Of a DNA stretch of 64,000 nt, positions 17,778 to 25,282 are shown one piece after another. Position 1 is the first letter of the stretch. Every line of letters begins with the position of its first letter. The stretch spans positions 3,880-67,879 of the forward strand of contig JBEYHY010000015.1 of assembly GCA_040635515.1 (NCBI GenBank), in the 5' to 3' direction. The notes under the pieces are model-generated. The model ran no database searches. It was not told where the DNA came from and was given only the letters and a program-made list of their open reading frames with translations. The translations under genes were made by a program, and so were the position numbers. Origin of the DNA: Prauserella_A sp040635515 (GTDB taxonomy: Bacteria; Actinomycetota; Actinomycetes; Mycobacteriales; Pseudonocardiaceae).

Positions 17778-18193
17778 TGGCCGACGCACTGGCAATCGAC
17801 AAGCCCCGCTCCCCGCGAAGGCCCTCCGCCCGGCGCAGCAACTTCGAGCTGTACAGCTGGCTGTTCATGCGCATCTCGGGCCTCGCGCTCGTGGTGCTCG
17901 TGCTCGGCCACCTGTTCATCATGAACATCCTCGACGGAGGTGTTCACCGGCTGAACTTCGCCTTCGTCGCCGGCCGCTGGGCCTCGCCGTTCTGGCAGTT
18001 CTGGGACCTGGCCATGCTGTGGCTCGCGCAGATCCACGGTGGCAACGGGCTGCGCACGATCATCGACGACTACGCGCGCAAGGACACCACCCGGTTCTGG
18101 CTGAAGATGGTGCTCTACGTGTCGATGGCCGTGATCCTCGTGCTCGGCACGCTGGTGATCTTCACCTTCGATCCGAACATCTCGGCCAACTGA
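17777..18193 (+). CDS. sdhD: Succinate dehydrogenase hydrophobic anchor subunit
   Basis: A 138-residue second membrane anchor of complex II with three hydrophobic segments. SWLFMRISGLALVVLVLGH and WLAQIHGGNGLRTIIDDYAR contain the conserved Arg, His and Asp-Asp-Tyr residues near the quinone and haem sites. It starts inside the sdhC stop codon and is followed after 28 nt by sdhA. Confidence 0.94.
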   Translation: MADALAIDKPRSPRRPSARRSNFELYSWLFMRISGLALVVLVLGHLFIMNILDGGVHRLNFAFVAGRWASPFWQFWDLAMLWLAQIHGGNGLRTIIDDYARKDTTRFWLKMVLYVSMAVILVLGTLVIFTFDPNISAN

Positions 18194-18221
18194 CTTCCTC
18201 ACCACACGGAGTTTCGGGACC

Positions 18222-20009
18222 ATGCAGTTTCACAAATACGACGTGGTGATCGTCGGGGCGGGCGGCGCAGGCATGCGAGCCGCCATCGAATCCGGTCAGC
18301 GCGCCCGCACGGCGGTACTCACCAAGCTCTACCCCACGCGTTCGCACACCGGCGCCGCTCAGGGCGGTATGTGTGCCGCGCTGGCCAACGTCGAGGAAGA
18401 CAACTGGGAGTGGCACACCTTCGACACCGTCAAGGGTGGTGACTACCTCACCGACCAGGACGCGGCGGAGATCATGGCCAAGGAGGCCATCGACGCGGTG
18501 CTCGACCTGGAGAAGATGGGCCTGCCCTTCAACCGCACGCAGGAAGGCAAGATCGACCAGCGCCGGTTCGGGGGGCACACCAGGGATCACGGCAAGGCCG
18601 CCGTGCGCAGGGCCTGCTACGCGGCCGACCGCACGGGTCACATGATCCTGCAGACGCTGTACCAGAACTGCGTCAAGCACGGCATCGAGTTCTTCAACGA
18701 GTTCTACGTGCTCGACATCGCCATCACCGAGACGGCCGACGGGCCCGTCGCCTCCGGCGCGATCGCCTACGAGCTGGCCACCGGCGAGATCCACGTCTTC
18801 CAGGCGAAGTCGATCGTGTTCGCGACGGGCGGCTTCGGCAAGGTCTTCAAGACCACGTCCAACGCGCACACGCTCACCGGCGACGGCATGGGCATCTACG
18901 CCCGCAAGGGCCTTCCGCTTGAGGACATGGAGTTCTACCAGTTCCACCCGACCGGCCTCGCCGGTCTCGGCATCCTGCTCACCGAGGGCGCCAGGGGTGA
19001 GGGCGCGATCCTGCGCAACGAGTCGGGCGAGCGGTTCATGGAACGCTACGCGCCGACCATCAAGGACCTCGCGCCCCGCGACATCGTCGCCAGGTCGATG
19101 GTGCTCGAAGTGCTGGAAGGCCGGGGAGCGGGGCCGAACAAGGACTACGTGTACCTCGACTGCACCCACCTCGGTGCGGAGGTGCTGGAGACCAAGCTCC
19201 CCGACATCACCGAGTTCGCCCGCACGTATCTCGGTGTCGACCCCGTCGAGGAACCGGTTCCGGTGTACCCCACCGCGCACTACGCGATGGGTGGTATCCC
19301 GACCAACGTCCACGGCGAGGCGTTGCGGGACAACGACAACGTGATCCCTGGGCTCTACGCGGCGGGCGAGGTCGCCTGCGTCTCGGTGCACGGAGCCAAC
19401 CGGCTCGGCACCAACTCGCTGCTCGACATCAACGTGTTCGGCAGGAGGGCCGGTATCGCGGCGGCCGAGTACGCGGCGACGAGGGAGCACGTCGAGCTTC
19501 CCGAGGACCCGGCGAAGCTGGTCGAGGGCATGGTCGATCACCTGCGCACCGCGCACGGTGGCGAGCGCGTCGCCGACCTGCGCACCGAGTTGCAGCGGAC
19601 CATGGACGAGAACGCGGCCGTCTACCGCACCGAGGACACGCTCAAGCAGGCGCTGACCGACGTGCAGGCGCTCAAGGAGCGCTACGGCAGGATCGCCGTG
19701 CAGGACAAGGGACTTCGCTTCAACACGGACCTGCTGGAGGCCATCGAACTGGGCTTCCTGCTCGACCTCGCGGAGATCCTCGTCAACGCGGCGCTCGCCC
19801 GCAAGGAATCGCGGGGAGGGCACGCCCGCGAGGACTACCCGAACAGGGACGACGTCAACTTCATGCGGCACTCGATGTCCTACAAGCAGCTGCCGGAGAA
19901 GGAAGACCCCGACGCGCCGCTGGGCCTCACCGGGTTCACGGCCGACCTCCGGCTCGACTACAAGCCGGTGACCTTCACCAGGTACGAGCCGATGGAACGG
20001 AAGTACTGA
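18222..20009 (+). CDS. sdhA: Succinate dehydrogenase flavoprotein subunit
   Basis: A 595-residue flavoprotein oxidising succinate to fumarate. FAD-binding VVIVGAGGAGMRAA opens the protein, followed by SHTGAAQGG, where His42 is the covalent FAD ligand of the family. Also seen: FATGGFGKVFKTTSNA, the substrate-binding QFHPTGLAGLGILLTEGARG, HYAMGGIPTN, and RLGTNSLLDINVFGRRAG. Full family length. It passes electrons to SdhB. Confidence 0.97.
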   Translation: MQFHKYDVVIVGAGGAGMRAAIESGQRARTAVLTKLYPTRSHTGAAQGGMCAALANVEEDNWEWHTFDTVKGGDYLTDQDAAEIMAKEAIDAVLDLEKMGLPFNRTQEGKIDQRRFGGHTRDHGKAAVRRACYAADRTGHMILQTLYQNCVKHGIEFFNEFYVLDIAITETADGPVASGAIAYELATGEIHVFQAKSIVFATGGFGKVFKTTSNAHTLTGDGMGIYARKGLPLEDMEFYQFHPTGLAGLGILLTEGARGEGAILRNESGERFMERYAPTIKDLAPRDIVARSMVLEVLEGRGAGPNKDYVYLDCTHLGAEVLETKLPDITEFARTYLGVDPVEEPVPVYPTAHYAMGGIPTNVHGEALRDNDNVIPGLYAAGEVACVSVHGANRLGTNSLLDINVFGRRAGIAAAEYAATREHVELPEDPAKLVEGMVDHLRTAHGGERVADLRTELQRTMDENAAVYRTEDTLKQALTDVQALKERYGRIAVQDKGLRFNTDLLEAIELGFLLDLAEILVNAALARKESRGGHAREDYPNRDDVNFMRHSMSYKQLPEKEDPDAPLGLTGFTADLRLDYKPVTFTRYEPMERKY

Positions 20010-20046
20010 TGGCTTCCGACCTACTTTTCTCCGCTGAGGAAGTGAA

Positions 20047-20826
20047 ATGACCGCCGTAGCAGAGAACACCACGCACGACACGTCGCAGATTCCGGCGCCG
20101 GACGGCGCCATCACCATCACGGTGAAGTTGCTGCGGTTCAACCCCGAAGTGGACGACGAGCCGCACTGGGAGTCCTACGACGTTCCGGCGCTGCCGACCG
20201 ACCGGGTGCTGAACCTGCTGTTCAACATCAAGAACTATGTGGACGGCACGCTGGCGTTCCGCCGCTCGTGCGCGCATGGCATCTGCGGCTCCGACGCCAT
20301 GCAGATCAACGGCATCAACCGCCTCGCGTGCAAGGTTCTGGTCAAGGACCTGCTCGCGAAGCCGGGCAAGCAGACGACGGTGTCGATCGCGCCGATCAAG
20401 GGCCTGCCCACCATGAAGGATCTCTATGTCGACATGGAGCCATTCTTCGAGGCGTACCGGGCGGTGAAGCCCTACCTCATCGCCTACGGCAACGAGCCCA
20501 CTCGTGAGCGCGTCCAGTCCGTGGCCGACAGGGAGCGGTTCGACGACACCACCAAGTGCATCCTGTGCGCCGCCTGCACGTCCTCGTGCCCGGTGTACTG
20601 GGCGGACGGCTCCTACTTCGGGCCGGCGGCCATCGTCAACGCGCACCGGTTCATCTTCGACTCGCGCGACGAGGCCGCCGAGGAGCGGCTCGACATCCTC
20701 AACGACGCCGAGGGCGTGTGGCGCTGCCGCACCACCTTCAACTGCACGGACGCCTGCCCGCGCGGTATCCAGGTGACCAAGGCGATCCAGGAAGTCAAGC
20801 GCGCGCTGCTGTTCAAGCGCGTCTGA
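20047..20826 (+). CDS. sdhB: Succinate dehydrogenase iron-sulphur subunit
   Basis: A 259-residue electron-transfer subunit. The N-terminal ferredoxin-like domain has RRSCAHGICGSDAM for the [2Fe-2S] cluster. The C-terminal domain has CILCAACTSSCPVYW and CRTTFNCTDACPRGI for the [4Fe-4S] and [3Fe-4S] clusters. ATG 20047 is preceded by GAGGAAG. It ends the sdh operon, and a strong hairpin follows 17 nt later. Confidence 0.97.
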   Translation: MTAVAENTTHDTSQIPAPDGAITITVKLLRFNPEVDDEPHWESYDVPALPTDRVLNLLFNIKNYVDGTLAFRRSCAHGICGSDAMQINGINRLACKVLVKDLLAKPGKQTTVSIAPIKGLPTMKDLYVDMEPFFEAYRAVKPYLIAYGNEPTRERVQSVADRERFDDTTKCILCAACTSSCPVYWADGSYFGPAAIVNAHRFIFDSRDEAAEERLDILNDAEGVWRCRTTFNCTDACPRGIQVTKAIQEVKRALLFKRV

Positions 20827-20842
20827 GCACCGACTCGCGAGT

Positions 20843-20876
20843 GAAGGGGGAGGCCGCCGGTGCGGCCTCCCCCTTC
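20843..20876. terminator. Terminator of the sdh operon
   Basis: A perfect 15-bp stem (GAAGGGGGAGGCCGC and its complement) with loop CGGT begins 17 nt after sdhB. It lies 28 nt before the end of the convergent small gene, so it can serve both strands. Confidence 0.85.
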
Positions 20877-20904
20877 ATCTGTCCGATGTGCTCCTTCCGG
20901 AGGT

Positions 20905-21324
20905 TCAGACCTCTCCGCAGGCCTCCCTTGCCGCCGCGACGGCATCGAGGACCTCGGGGCTTTCGTAGTCGAACGTGCGCTGCCCGATGTCGAGCGGCTT
21001 CTTGATCGTGTCGGCGAGCTTCCGGTAGCCGGGATCCTGTTCGGCCGCCGCCTCCGCCAACTCCGAGGCACCTGACCACCTCCGCGGTCCGGCGAGCCCG
21101 GTGATCGGATCGATCGTCGTCGTCCTCGCCATGGCCTCACACGCGGCGACGGCGTCGGCCCTCGCTCCCCCTCCGGGGCCCGATGAGCCCGACGAGTCCG
21201 ATGAGGACGACAGCCAGCCCAGCCCGACGGCACCGCCGCCGAGCACGAGACCGGCGATCAGGGCCAGTACCACGGGCCTTCCGGCCCTGGCTGCGGGCTT
21301 CGGCGCTTCGTTCATGCCGGTCAC
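20905..21324 (-). CDS. Small membrane-anchored protein, unknown function
   Basis: A 139-residue protein with one membrane segment (VVLALIAGLVLGGGAVGLGWL, residues 18-38), a Ser/Gly linker and an Ala-rich extracytoplasmic domain containing two cysteines (VAACEAMAR and AREACGEV) that could form a disulphide. GTG 21324 overlaps the upstream stop as GTGA; ATG 21315 is an alternative start and has AGGAG 11 nt upstream. It is cotranscribed with the SCO4848-type gene. No function can be assigned. Confidence 0.75.
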   Translation of the reverse strand: MTGMNEAPKPAARAGRPVVLALIAGLVLGGGAVGLGWLSSSSDSSGSSGPGGGARADAVAACEAMARTTTIDPITGLAGPRRWSGASELAEAAAEQDPGYRKLADTIKKPLDIGQRTFDYESPEVLDAVAAAREACGEV

Positions 21325-21587
21325 CGCTCCTCTTCCGAGCTATCCGAGGCGGCGAGCGCGGCGCGCGAACCACGCAATCCCCTGAGCCCGATGACCCCGA
21401 TGATCGTGCCGAGCACGAAGGACACCACCGCCAGAGTGATGTGCACGATGAAGAACGTCGTCGGCGAGCCGTCCGCGTTCCACGCGTTGTCCCCGTTCCA
21501 GAGGTTGCGCACGAACGTGATCCAGATGATCCAGGACCAGATACCGAAGGCCAGCAGAAAGAGTGAGACTGGGCGGGACATTCGCAT
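21321..21587 (-). CDS. SCO4848-family membrane protein
   Basis: An 88-residue protein with two hydrophobic segments (SLFLLAFGIWSWIIWITFV and ITLAVVSFVLGTIIGVIGL) joined by RNLWNGDNAWNADGSPT, and an acidic C-terminus. This pattern, together with position divergent from a D-Ala-D-Ala carboxypeptidase near sdh, matches the conserved small membrane protein named after Streptomyces SCO4848 (recognition from memory). Function is unknown; a link with envelope synthesis is suggested only by the neighbour. Confidence 0.8.
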   Translation of the reverse strand: MRMSRPVSLFLLAFGIWSWIIWITFVRNLWNGDNAWNADGSPTTFFIVHITLAVVSFVLGTIIGVIGLRGLRGSRAALAASDSSEEER

Positions 21588-21629
21588 ACCGCGCAGTATC
21601 CCCGCCCCTCCAGCGGATAGCCTGCACGG

Positions 21630-22871
21630 GTGCGCAGCGTTGTTCCCGCCAGGGTCCTGATCGTCGCTCTGCTTGCCGCTTTGCTCGGTACGAGCGGGTT
21701 ACCCGCGCTCGCACAGCAACCTCCCCAACCCTCCCAGCCTCCCGAAGCGCCGTACTGCGAGTTCAGGGAAGTGCCGCCGCCTCCGGTCGACACCTCGGAG
21801 CAGCCGCCGCCCGGCGAGCCCTCCCCCGCACCGCTGCCCGTACCGGCGAACCCGGCGGGCGGCGAGCGCATGGGCGAATGCGGGATCGTCGTCCCCGAGG
21901 GTGTGCCCGCGCCGCCGGAGCCGCAGACGGCGGCCTCGTGGATGGTGCAGAACCTCGACACCGGCGAGGTACTCGCCGCGAAGGACCCGCACGGAAGGCA
22001 GCGGCCGGCCTCGCTGATCAAGACGCTGCTCGCTTTGGTGGTGCTCGAGCAACTCGACCCCGAGCGCGTCGTCATCGGCACCAAACAGGACTCCGAGCAG
22101 GAATGCACGTGTGTCGGCATCGTCGAGGGCGGCGAGTACACCGTCGGCCAGCTCATGAACGCGCTGCTGATGCGGTCGGGCAACGACGTCGCGCACGCGC
22201 TCGCGGGGGCGCTCGGCGGGACACAGGCCGCGGTGCGGAAGATGAACGACCTCGCGGCGCGGCTCGGCGCCGCCGACACCAGGGCGGCGACACCGTCCGG
22301 TTTGGACGGGCCGGGTATGACGACCTCGGTCTACGACATGAGCCTCATCTTCGCCAGCGCGATGAAGCAGCCCGGCTACGCGGAAGCGGTCGGAAGACAG
22401 CACATGGACTTCCCCGGCGGGCCCGGCAAACCGCCCTATCCCATCTACAACGACAACCAGTTGTGGCCGACCTACGCCGGTTTCATCGGCGGCAAGACCG
22501 GCTTCACCGACGACTCCCGGCACACCTACGCGGGCGCCGCGGACCGGGAAGGCACCCGGATCGGGGTCGTGTTGCTGAGGGCGGAGCAGAAGCCGATCCC
22601 GGTGGGAGACCAGGCTGCCCGGCTGCTCGACTACGGTTTCTCGCTCGCGGCGACCGGAACACCCGCCGTCGGGGACCTCGCGCAGGCGCCCCCGGTGAAC
22701 GACGGCACATCGGACGGTTCCGCGCAGGGCGCGCAGGACGCGGATCAGGACGACGGCAAGGAAGACCCGTTCGGCACGACCGGCTGGATCATCACACTCA
22801 TCGTCATCGTGATCGTGGCGACAGGCATGATCATCGCCCACCGCAAGGGTGTGCTGATCCGGCGCGAGTGA
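21630..22871 (+). CDS. D-alanyl-D-alanine carboxypeptidase, class A PBP (DacC/S11 type)
   Basis: A 413-residue serine peptidase that trims the terminal D-Ala of peptidoglycan stem peptides. A signal peptide (residues 1-28, ending LPALA) is followed by a Pro-rich stretch of about 70 residues. Catalytic motifs: SLIK at 128-131, SGN at 183-185 and KTG at 289-291. A membrane segment near residues 383-403 and a short basic tail anchor it. Divergent from the SCO4848-type gene; its equivalent in Mycobacterium is DacB1 (Rv3330). Confidence 0.95.
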   Translation: MRSVVPARVLIVALLAALLGTSGLPALAQQPPQPSQPPEAPYCEFREVPPPPVDTSEQPPPGEPSPAPLPVPANPAGGERMGECGIVVPEGVPAPPEPQTAASWMVQNLDTGEVLAAKDPHGRQRPASLIKTLLALVVLEQLDPERVVIGTKQDSEQECTCVGIVEGGEYTVGQLMNALLMRSGNDVAHALAGALGGTQAAVRKMNDLAARLGAADTRAATPSGLDGPGMTTSVYDMSLIFASAMKQPGYAEAVGRQHMDFPGGPGKPPYPIYNDNQLWPTYAGFIGGKTGFTDDSRHTYAGAADREGTRIGVVLLRAEQKPIPVGDQAARLLDYGFSLAATGTPAVGDLAQAPPVNDGTSDGSAQGAQDADQDDGKEDPFGTTGWIITLIVIVIVATGMIIAHRKGVLIRRE

Positions 22872-22877
22872 ACCTTC

Positions 22878-24158
22878 TCAGCGCTGGCAGCCCGCCTCGG
22901 GACACGAACTGTCCGCGGCGGGCGCGACCTCGGCGCTGTCCTTCTCGTCGCTCCTGCCCACCGGCAGGGTTTCCTTCGCCAGGACCCACAGCACGAAGCC
23001 GATGGCGGCGATGCCCCCGGTGAGGCCGAACGCCGCGGCGTACGACATCTTCTCGGCGACGGCTCCCGCGACGAGCGGGCCGACGACCGCGCCGACGTCG
23101 GCGGCCATCTGGAACCCGGCCAGCACGGACCCACCCCGCGCCTTGGCTCCGAGCACATCGGCGACGGCGGCGTTGTGCGCGGGGTTCAGCGACCCCGAGC
23201 CCGCGCCCGCGATGAGCGCGGCGACGAGGAACAGCCACGGATTGCTCGTGACACCGAGCAGGGTGGTTCCCACGGCCAGCAGCGCGAGTCCCGCGATCGC
23301 GGGAGGACGGCGTCCCCTCTTGTCGGCGAACCGGCCCGCCAGCAGCAGCACGGCCGCGTTGGCCGCGGCGAACACGGCGAGCGCGATACCGGTGAACGTC
23401 TCGTCCTTGACGAGGACGGCCGTGACGAACAGTGGGATCAGCGACATCCGCACCCCGAGCACGACCCAGCCGTTGGCGAGGTTCGACGCGAGCGCGGCCC
23501 GGTAGGTGGGGTGGCGCAGCGCCTGCGTGAAGGTCAGTTCCGGTTCGTCGTCGTCGGCCGCGCGCGCGGCCAGCGTCGAGCCGCGCAGCTGCCACCACAC
23601 GAACACGGTCGTCACCAGCAGTGCGGCACCGTAGGCGAGGAAGGGGGCCCTCAGCGACACCGCGACGAGCCCGCTGCCGATGACGGGACCGGCGATGCCA
23701 CCGAGCAGGAAGCTCGTGCCCCACAGCCCGGATGCCCTTCCCCTCAGCTGCGGTGGCGAGATGCGGATCAGCAGCCCGATCGCCGACACCGTGAACATCG
23801 TCGACCCGACGCCGCTTGCCGACCGGAACAGCAGCAGCTGCCAGTACTCCTCGGCCAGGGCGCACGCGAGCGTTCCGGCCGCGACGATCGACAGCCCCCA
23901 CAGGTAGATGGGCCGCTCGCCGAAGCGGGTGACCAGCTTGCCGCTCGCGGGCGCGAACAGAAGCCGGACCAGCGCGAACGCGCTCACCACGAATGAGGCT
24001 GCCGTCAGCCCCACGTCGAAGCTCGCCGCGAAATTCGGCAGTGCGGGCCCGATCAGCCCGTAGCCGATCGCGATGAGAAAGCTGGCTCCGACGAGGACGT
24101 AGATCTCCCTCGGCAGTGTGGCCTTCTCCGGTTCCCGCGTCGTGACCGTGTCGCTCAC
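22878..24158 (-). CDS. MFS transporter
   Basis: A 426-residue major facilitator with 12 predicted membrane segments. Signatures are GKLVTRFGERPIY after segment 2 and GRFADKRGRRPPA in the second half; ISPPQLRGRASGLWGTSFLLG matches drug/siderophore exporters. The C-terminal tail is polar and holds two cysteines (SSCPEAGCQR). GTG 24158 (VSDTVTTREP) is preferred since AAGGGG lies 6 nt upstream; GTG 24164 is the other option. It faces the carboxypeptidase gene with 6 bp between stops. Substrate unknown. Confidence 0.87.
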   Translation of the reverse strand: MSDTVTTREPEKATLPREIYVLVGASFLIAIGYGLIGPALPNFAASFDVGLTAASFVVSAFALVRLLFAPASGKLVTRFGERPIYLWGLSIVAAGTLACALAEEYWQLLLFRSASGVGSTMFTVSAIGLLIRISPPQLRGRASGLWGTSFLLGGIAGPVIGSGLVAVSLRAPFLAYGAALLVTTVFVWWQLRGSTLAARAADDDEPELTFTQALRHPTYRAALASNLANGWVVLGVRMSLIPLFVTAVLVKDETFTGIALAVFAAANAAVLLLAGRFADKRGRRPPAIAGLALLAVGTTLLGVTSNPWLFLVAALIAGAGSGSLNPAHNAAVADVLGAKARGGSVLAGFQMAADVGAVVGPLVAGAVAEKMSYAAAFGLTGGIAAIGFVLWVLAKETLPVGRSDEKDSAEVAPAADSSCPEAGCQR

Positions 24159-24189
24159 CCTCACCCCTTACTTACAAGGTGAGCTTAAT

Positions 24190-25203
24190 TCACTTGGAGC
24201 GGCGTCCGAGCCACGCCAGCAGCGCTCCGGCCCCGAAGGCGCCCGCGACCGCGCCCGCACCCGCGCCCTTCCTGACCGTGACCTCCGGCCTGATCACCAC
24301 CGGTGGCGGAGGCGCGACCGTGCGCACCACGTTCTCCCTCGCCGTCGCCGTCCACGCCGTCACGTACAGCAGGAACCTGGCGACCAGGTTCGCGAAGACG
24401 AGCAAACCGATGATCGGGCCGAAGACCGCGCCGCTCGGCGAGCTGAGCACGCTGGCGAGGTAGATGCTGCCGACCTGCTTGAGGATTTCGAAGCCGATAC
24501 CGGCCACGACCGCGCCCTTGACGGCGCTGCGCGCGGAGACCCGCTCCCTCGGCAACTGCGAGATCACCCACAGGAAGACCAGCACGTTCGCCACGAGCGC
24601 CAGCAGGATCGTCGCCAGCCACAGCACGAACCGCGCCCACGCCTGCCCTTCGAGACCGACCGCTTCGAGCAGGAATCTGCCGACGCCGCCGCCCACCGCC
24701 GTGAGGCCGAACGAGACCACCAGTGCCAGCCCCAGTCCTGCCAGCGCGGCGAGGTCCTTGATCTTCGACGACAGGAACGGCTGCTGTTTCTTCTCCTGCC
24801 CCCACTGCGCGGTCAGCGCGTCGCGCAGGTTGGTCATCCAGCCGAGGCCGGAGTACAGCGCGAGCAGCAGACCCAGGATGCCGACCCCGGCCCGGGAATC
24901 GACGGCGGCGTTCACGATCCCGGAAAGCAGGTCACCGAGGCCCTCCGGCGCCGAGTTGACGATGCCGTCTCTGAGTTCGTTCAGCGCCGACTGGTTACCG
25001 GCGAGGATGAATCCGGCGACGGAGAAACCGACCATCAGCAACGGGAACAGGGACAACACCGAGAAGTAGGTGATCGCCGCCGCGTAGTGGTTGCCGTTGT
25101 GCTCCGTGAAGGTGTCGTTGGCTCTGATCAGATGATCGAACCAGGGGTACTTCCTCCGCAGCCTCGGTATCAGCTTTTCTCGTTCCGCGCTCTCCTCCGT
25201 CAC
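24190..25203 (-). CDS. YihY/BrkB-family inner membrane protein (YhjD-like)
   Basis: A 337-residue membrane protein with six segments typical of the YihY family. Family marks: NHYAAAITYFSVLSLFPLLM near the start, LGLLLALYSGLGWMTNLRDAL in the centre, and GAVFGPIIGLLVFANLVARFLL near the end, followed by a cytosolic tail rich in Pro and Ala. Related proteins (YhjD) are implicated in envelope lipid transport in Gram-negatives. Role here is unknown. It is downstream of fbiC but separated by a strong hairpin. Confidence 0.9.
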   Translation of the reverse strand: MTEESAEREKLIPRLRRKYPWFDHLIRANDTFTEHNGNHYAAAITYFSVLSLFPLLMVGFSVAGFILAGNQSALNELRDGIVNSAPEGLGDLLSGIVNAAVDSRAGVGILGLLLALYSGLGWMTNLRDALTAQWGQEKKQQPFLSSKIKDLAALAGLGLALVVSFGLTAVGGGVGRFLLEAVGLEGQAWARFVLWLATILLALVANVLVFLWVISQLPRERVSARSAVKGAVVAGIGFEILKQVGSIYLASVLSSPSGAVFGPIIGLLVFANLVARFLLYVTAWTATARENVVRTVAPPPPVVIRPEVTVRKGAGAGAVAGAFGAGALLAWLGRRSK

Positions 25204-25220
25204 CCGATGACGCTAACCAG

Positions 25221-25272
25221 CCCAAAACGGGCCCGCAACGCGAACCGGCGCGTTTCGCGGGCCCGGTTTGGG
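25221..25272 (-). terminator. Terminator of fbiC
   Basis: CCCAAAACGGGCCCGC (25221-25236) pairs with 25257-25272 at 15 of 16 positions, with an inner AACGCG/CGCGTT pair around AACCGG. It starts about 10 nt beyond the fbiC stop. Confidence 0.8.
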
Positions 25273-25282
25273 AAAGCGCCGA

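Noticed and set aside
18162..20141. 659-codon open frame antisense to sdhA
   Set aside because: sdhA is certain by motifs; the antisense frame is open only because of GC-rich codon bias.
24158..24189. Possible DtxR/IdeR iron box upstream of the MFS gene at 22878
   Set aside because: The best alignment to the 19-bp consensus gave only about 11 matches, which is too weak in this composition.
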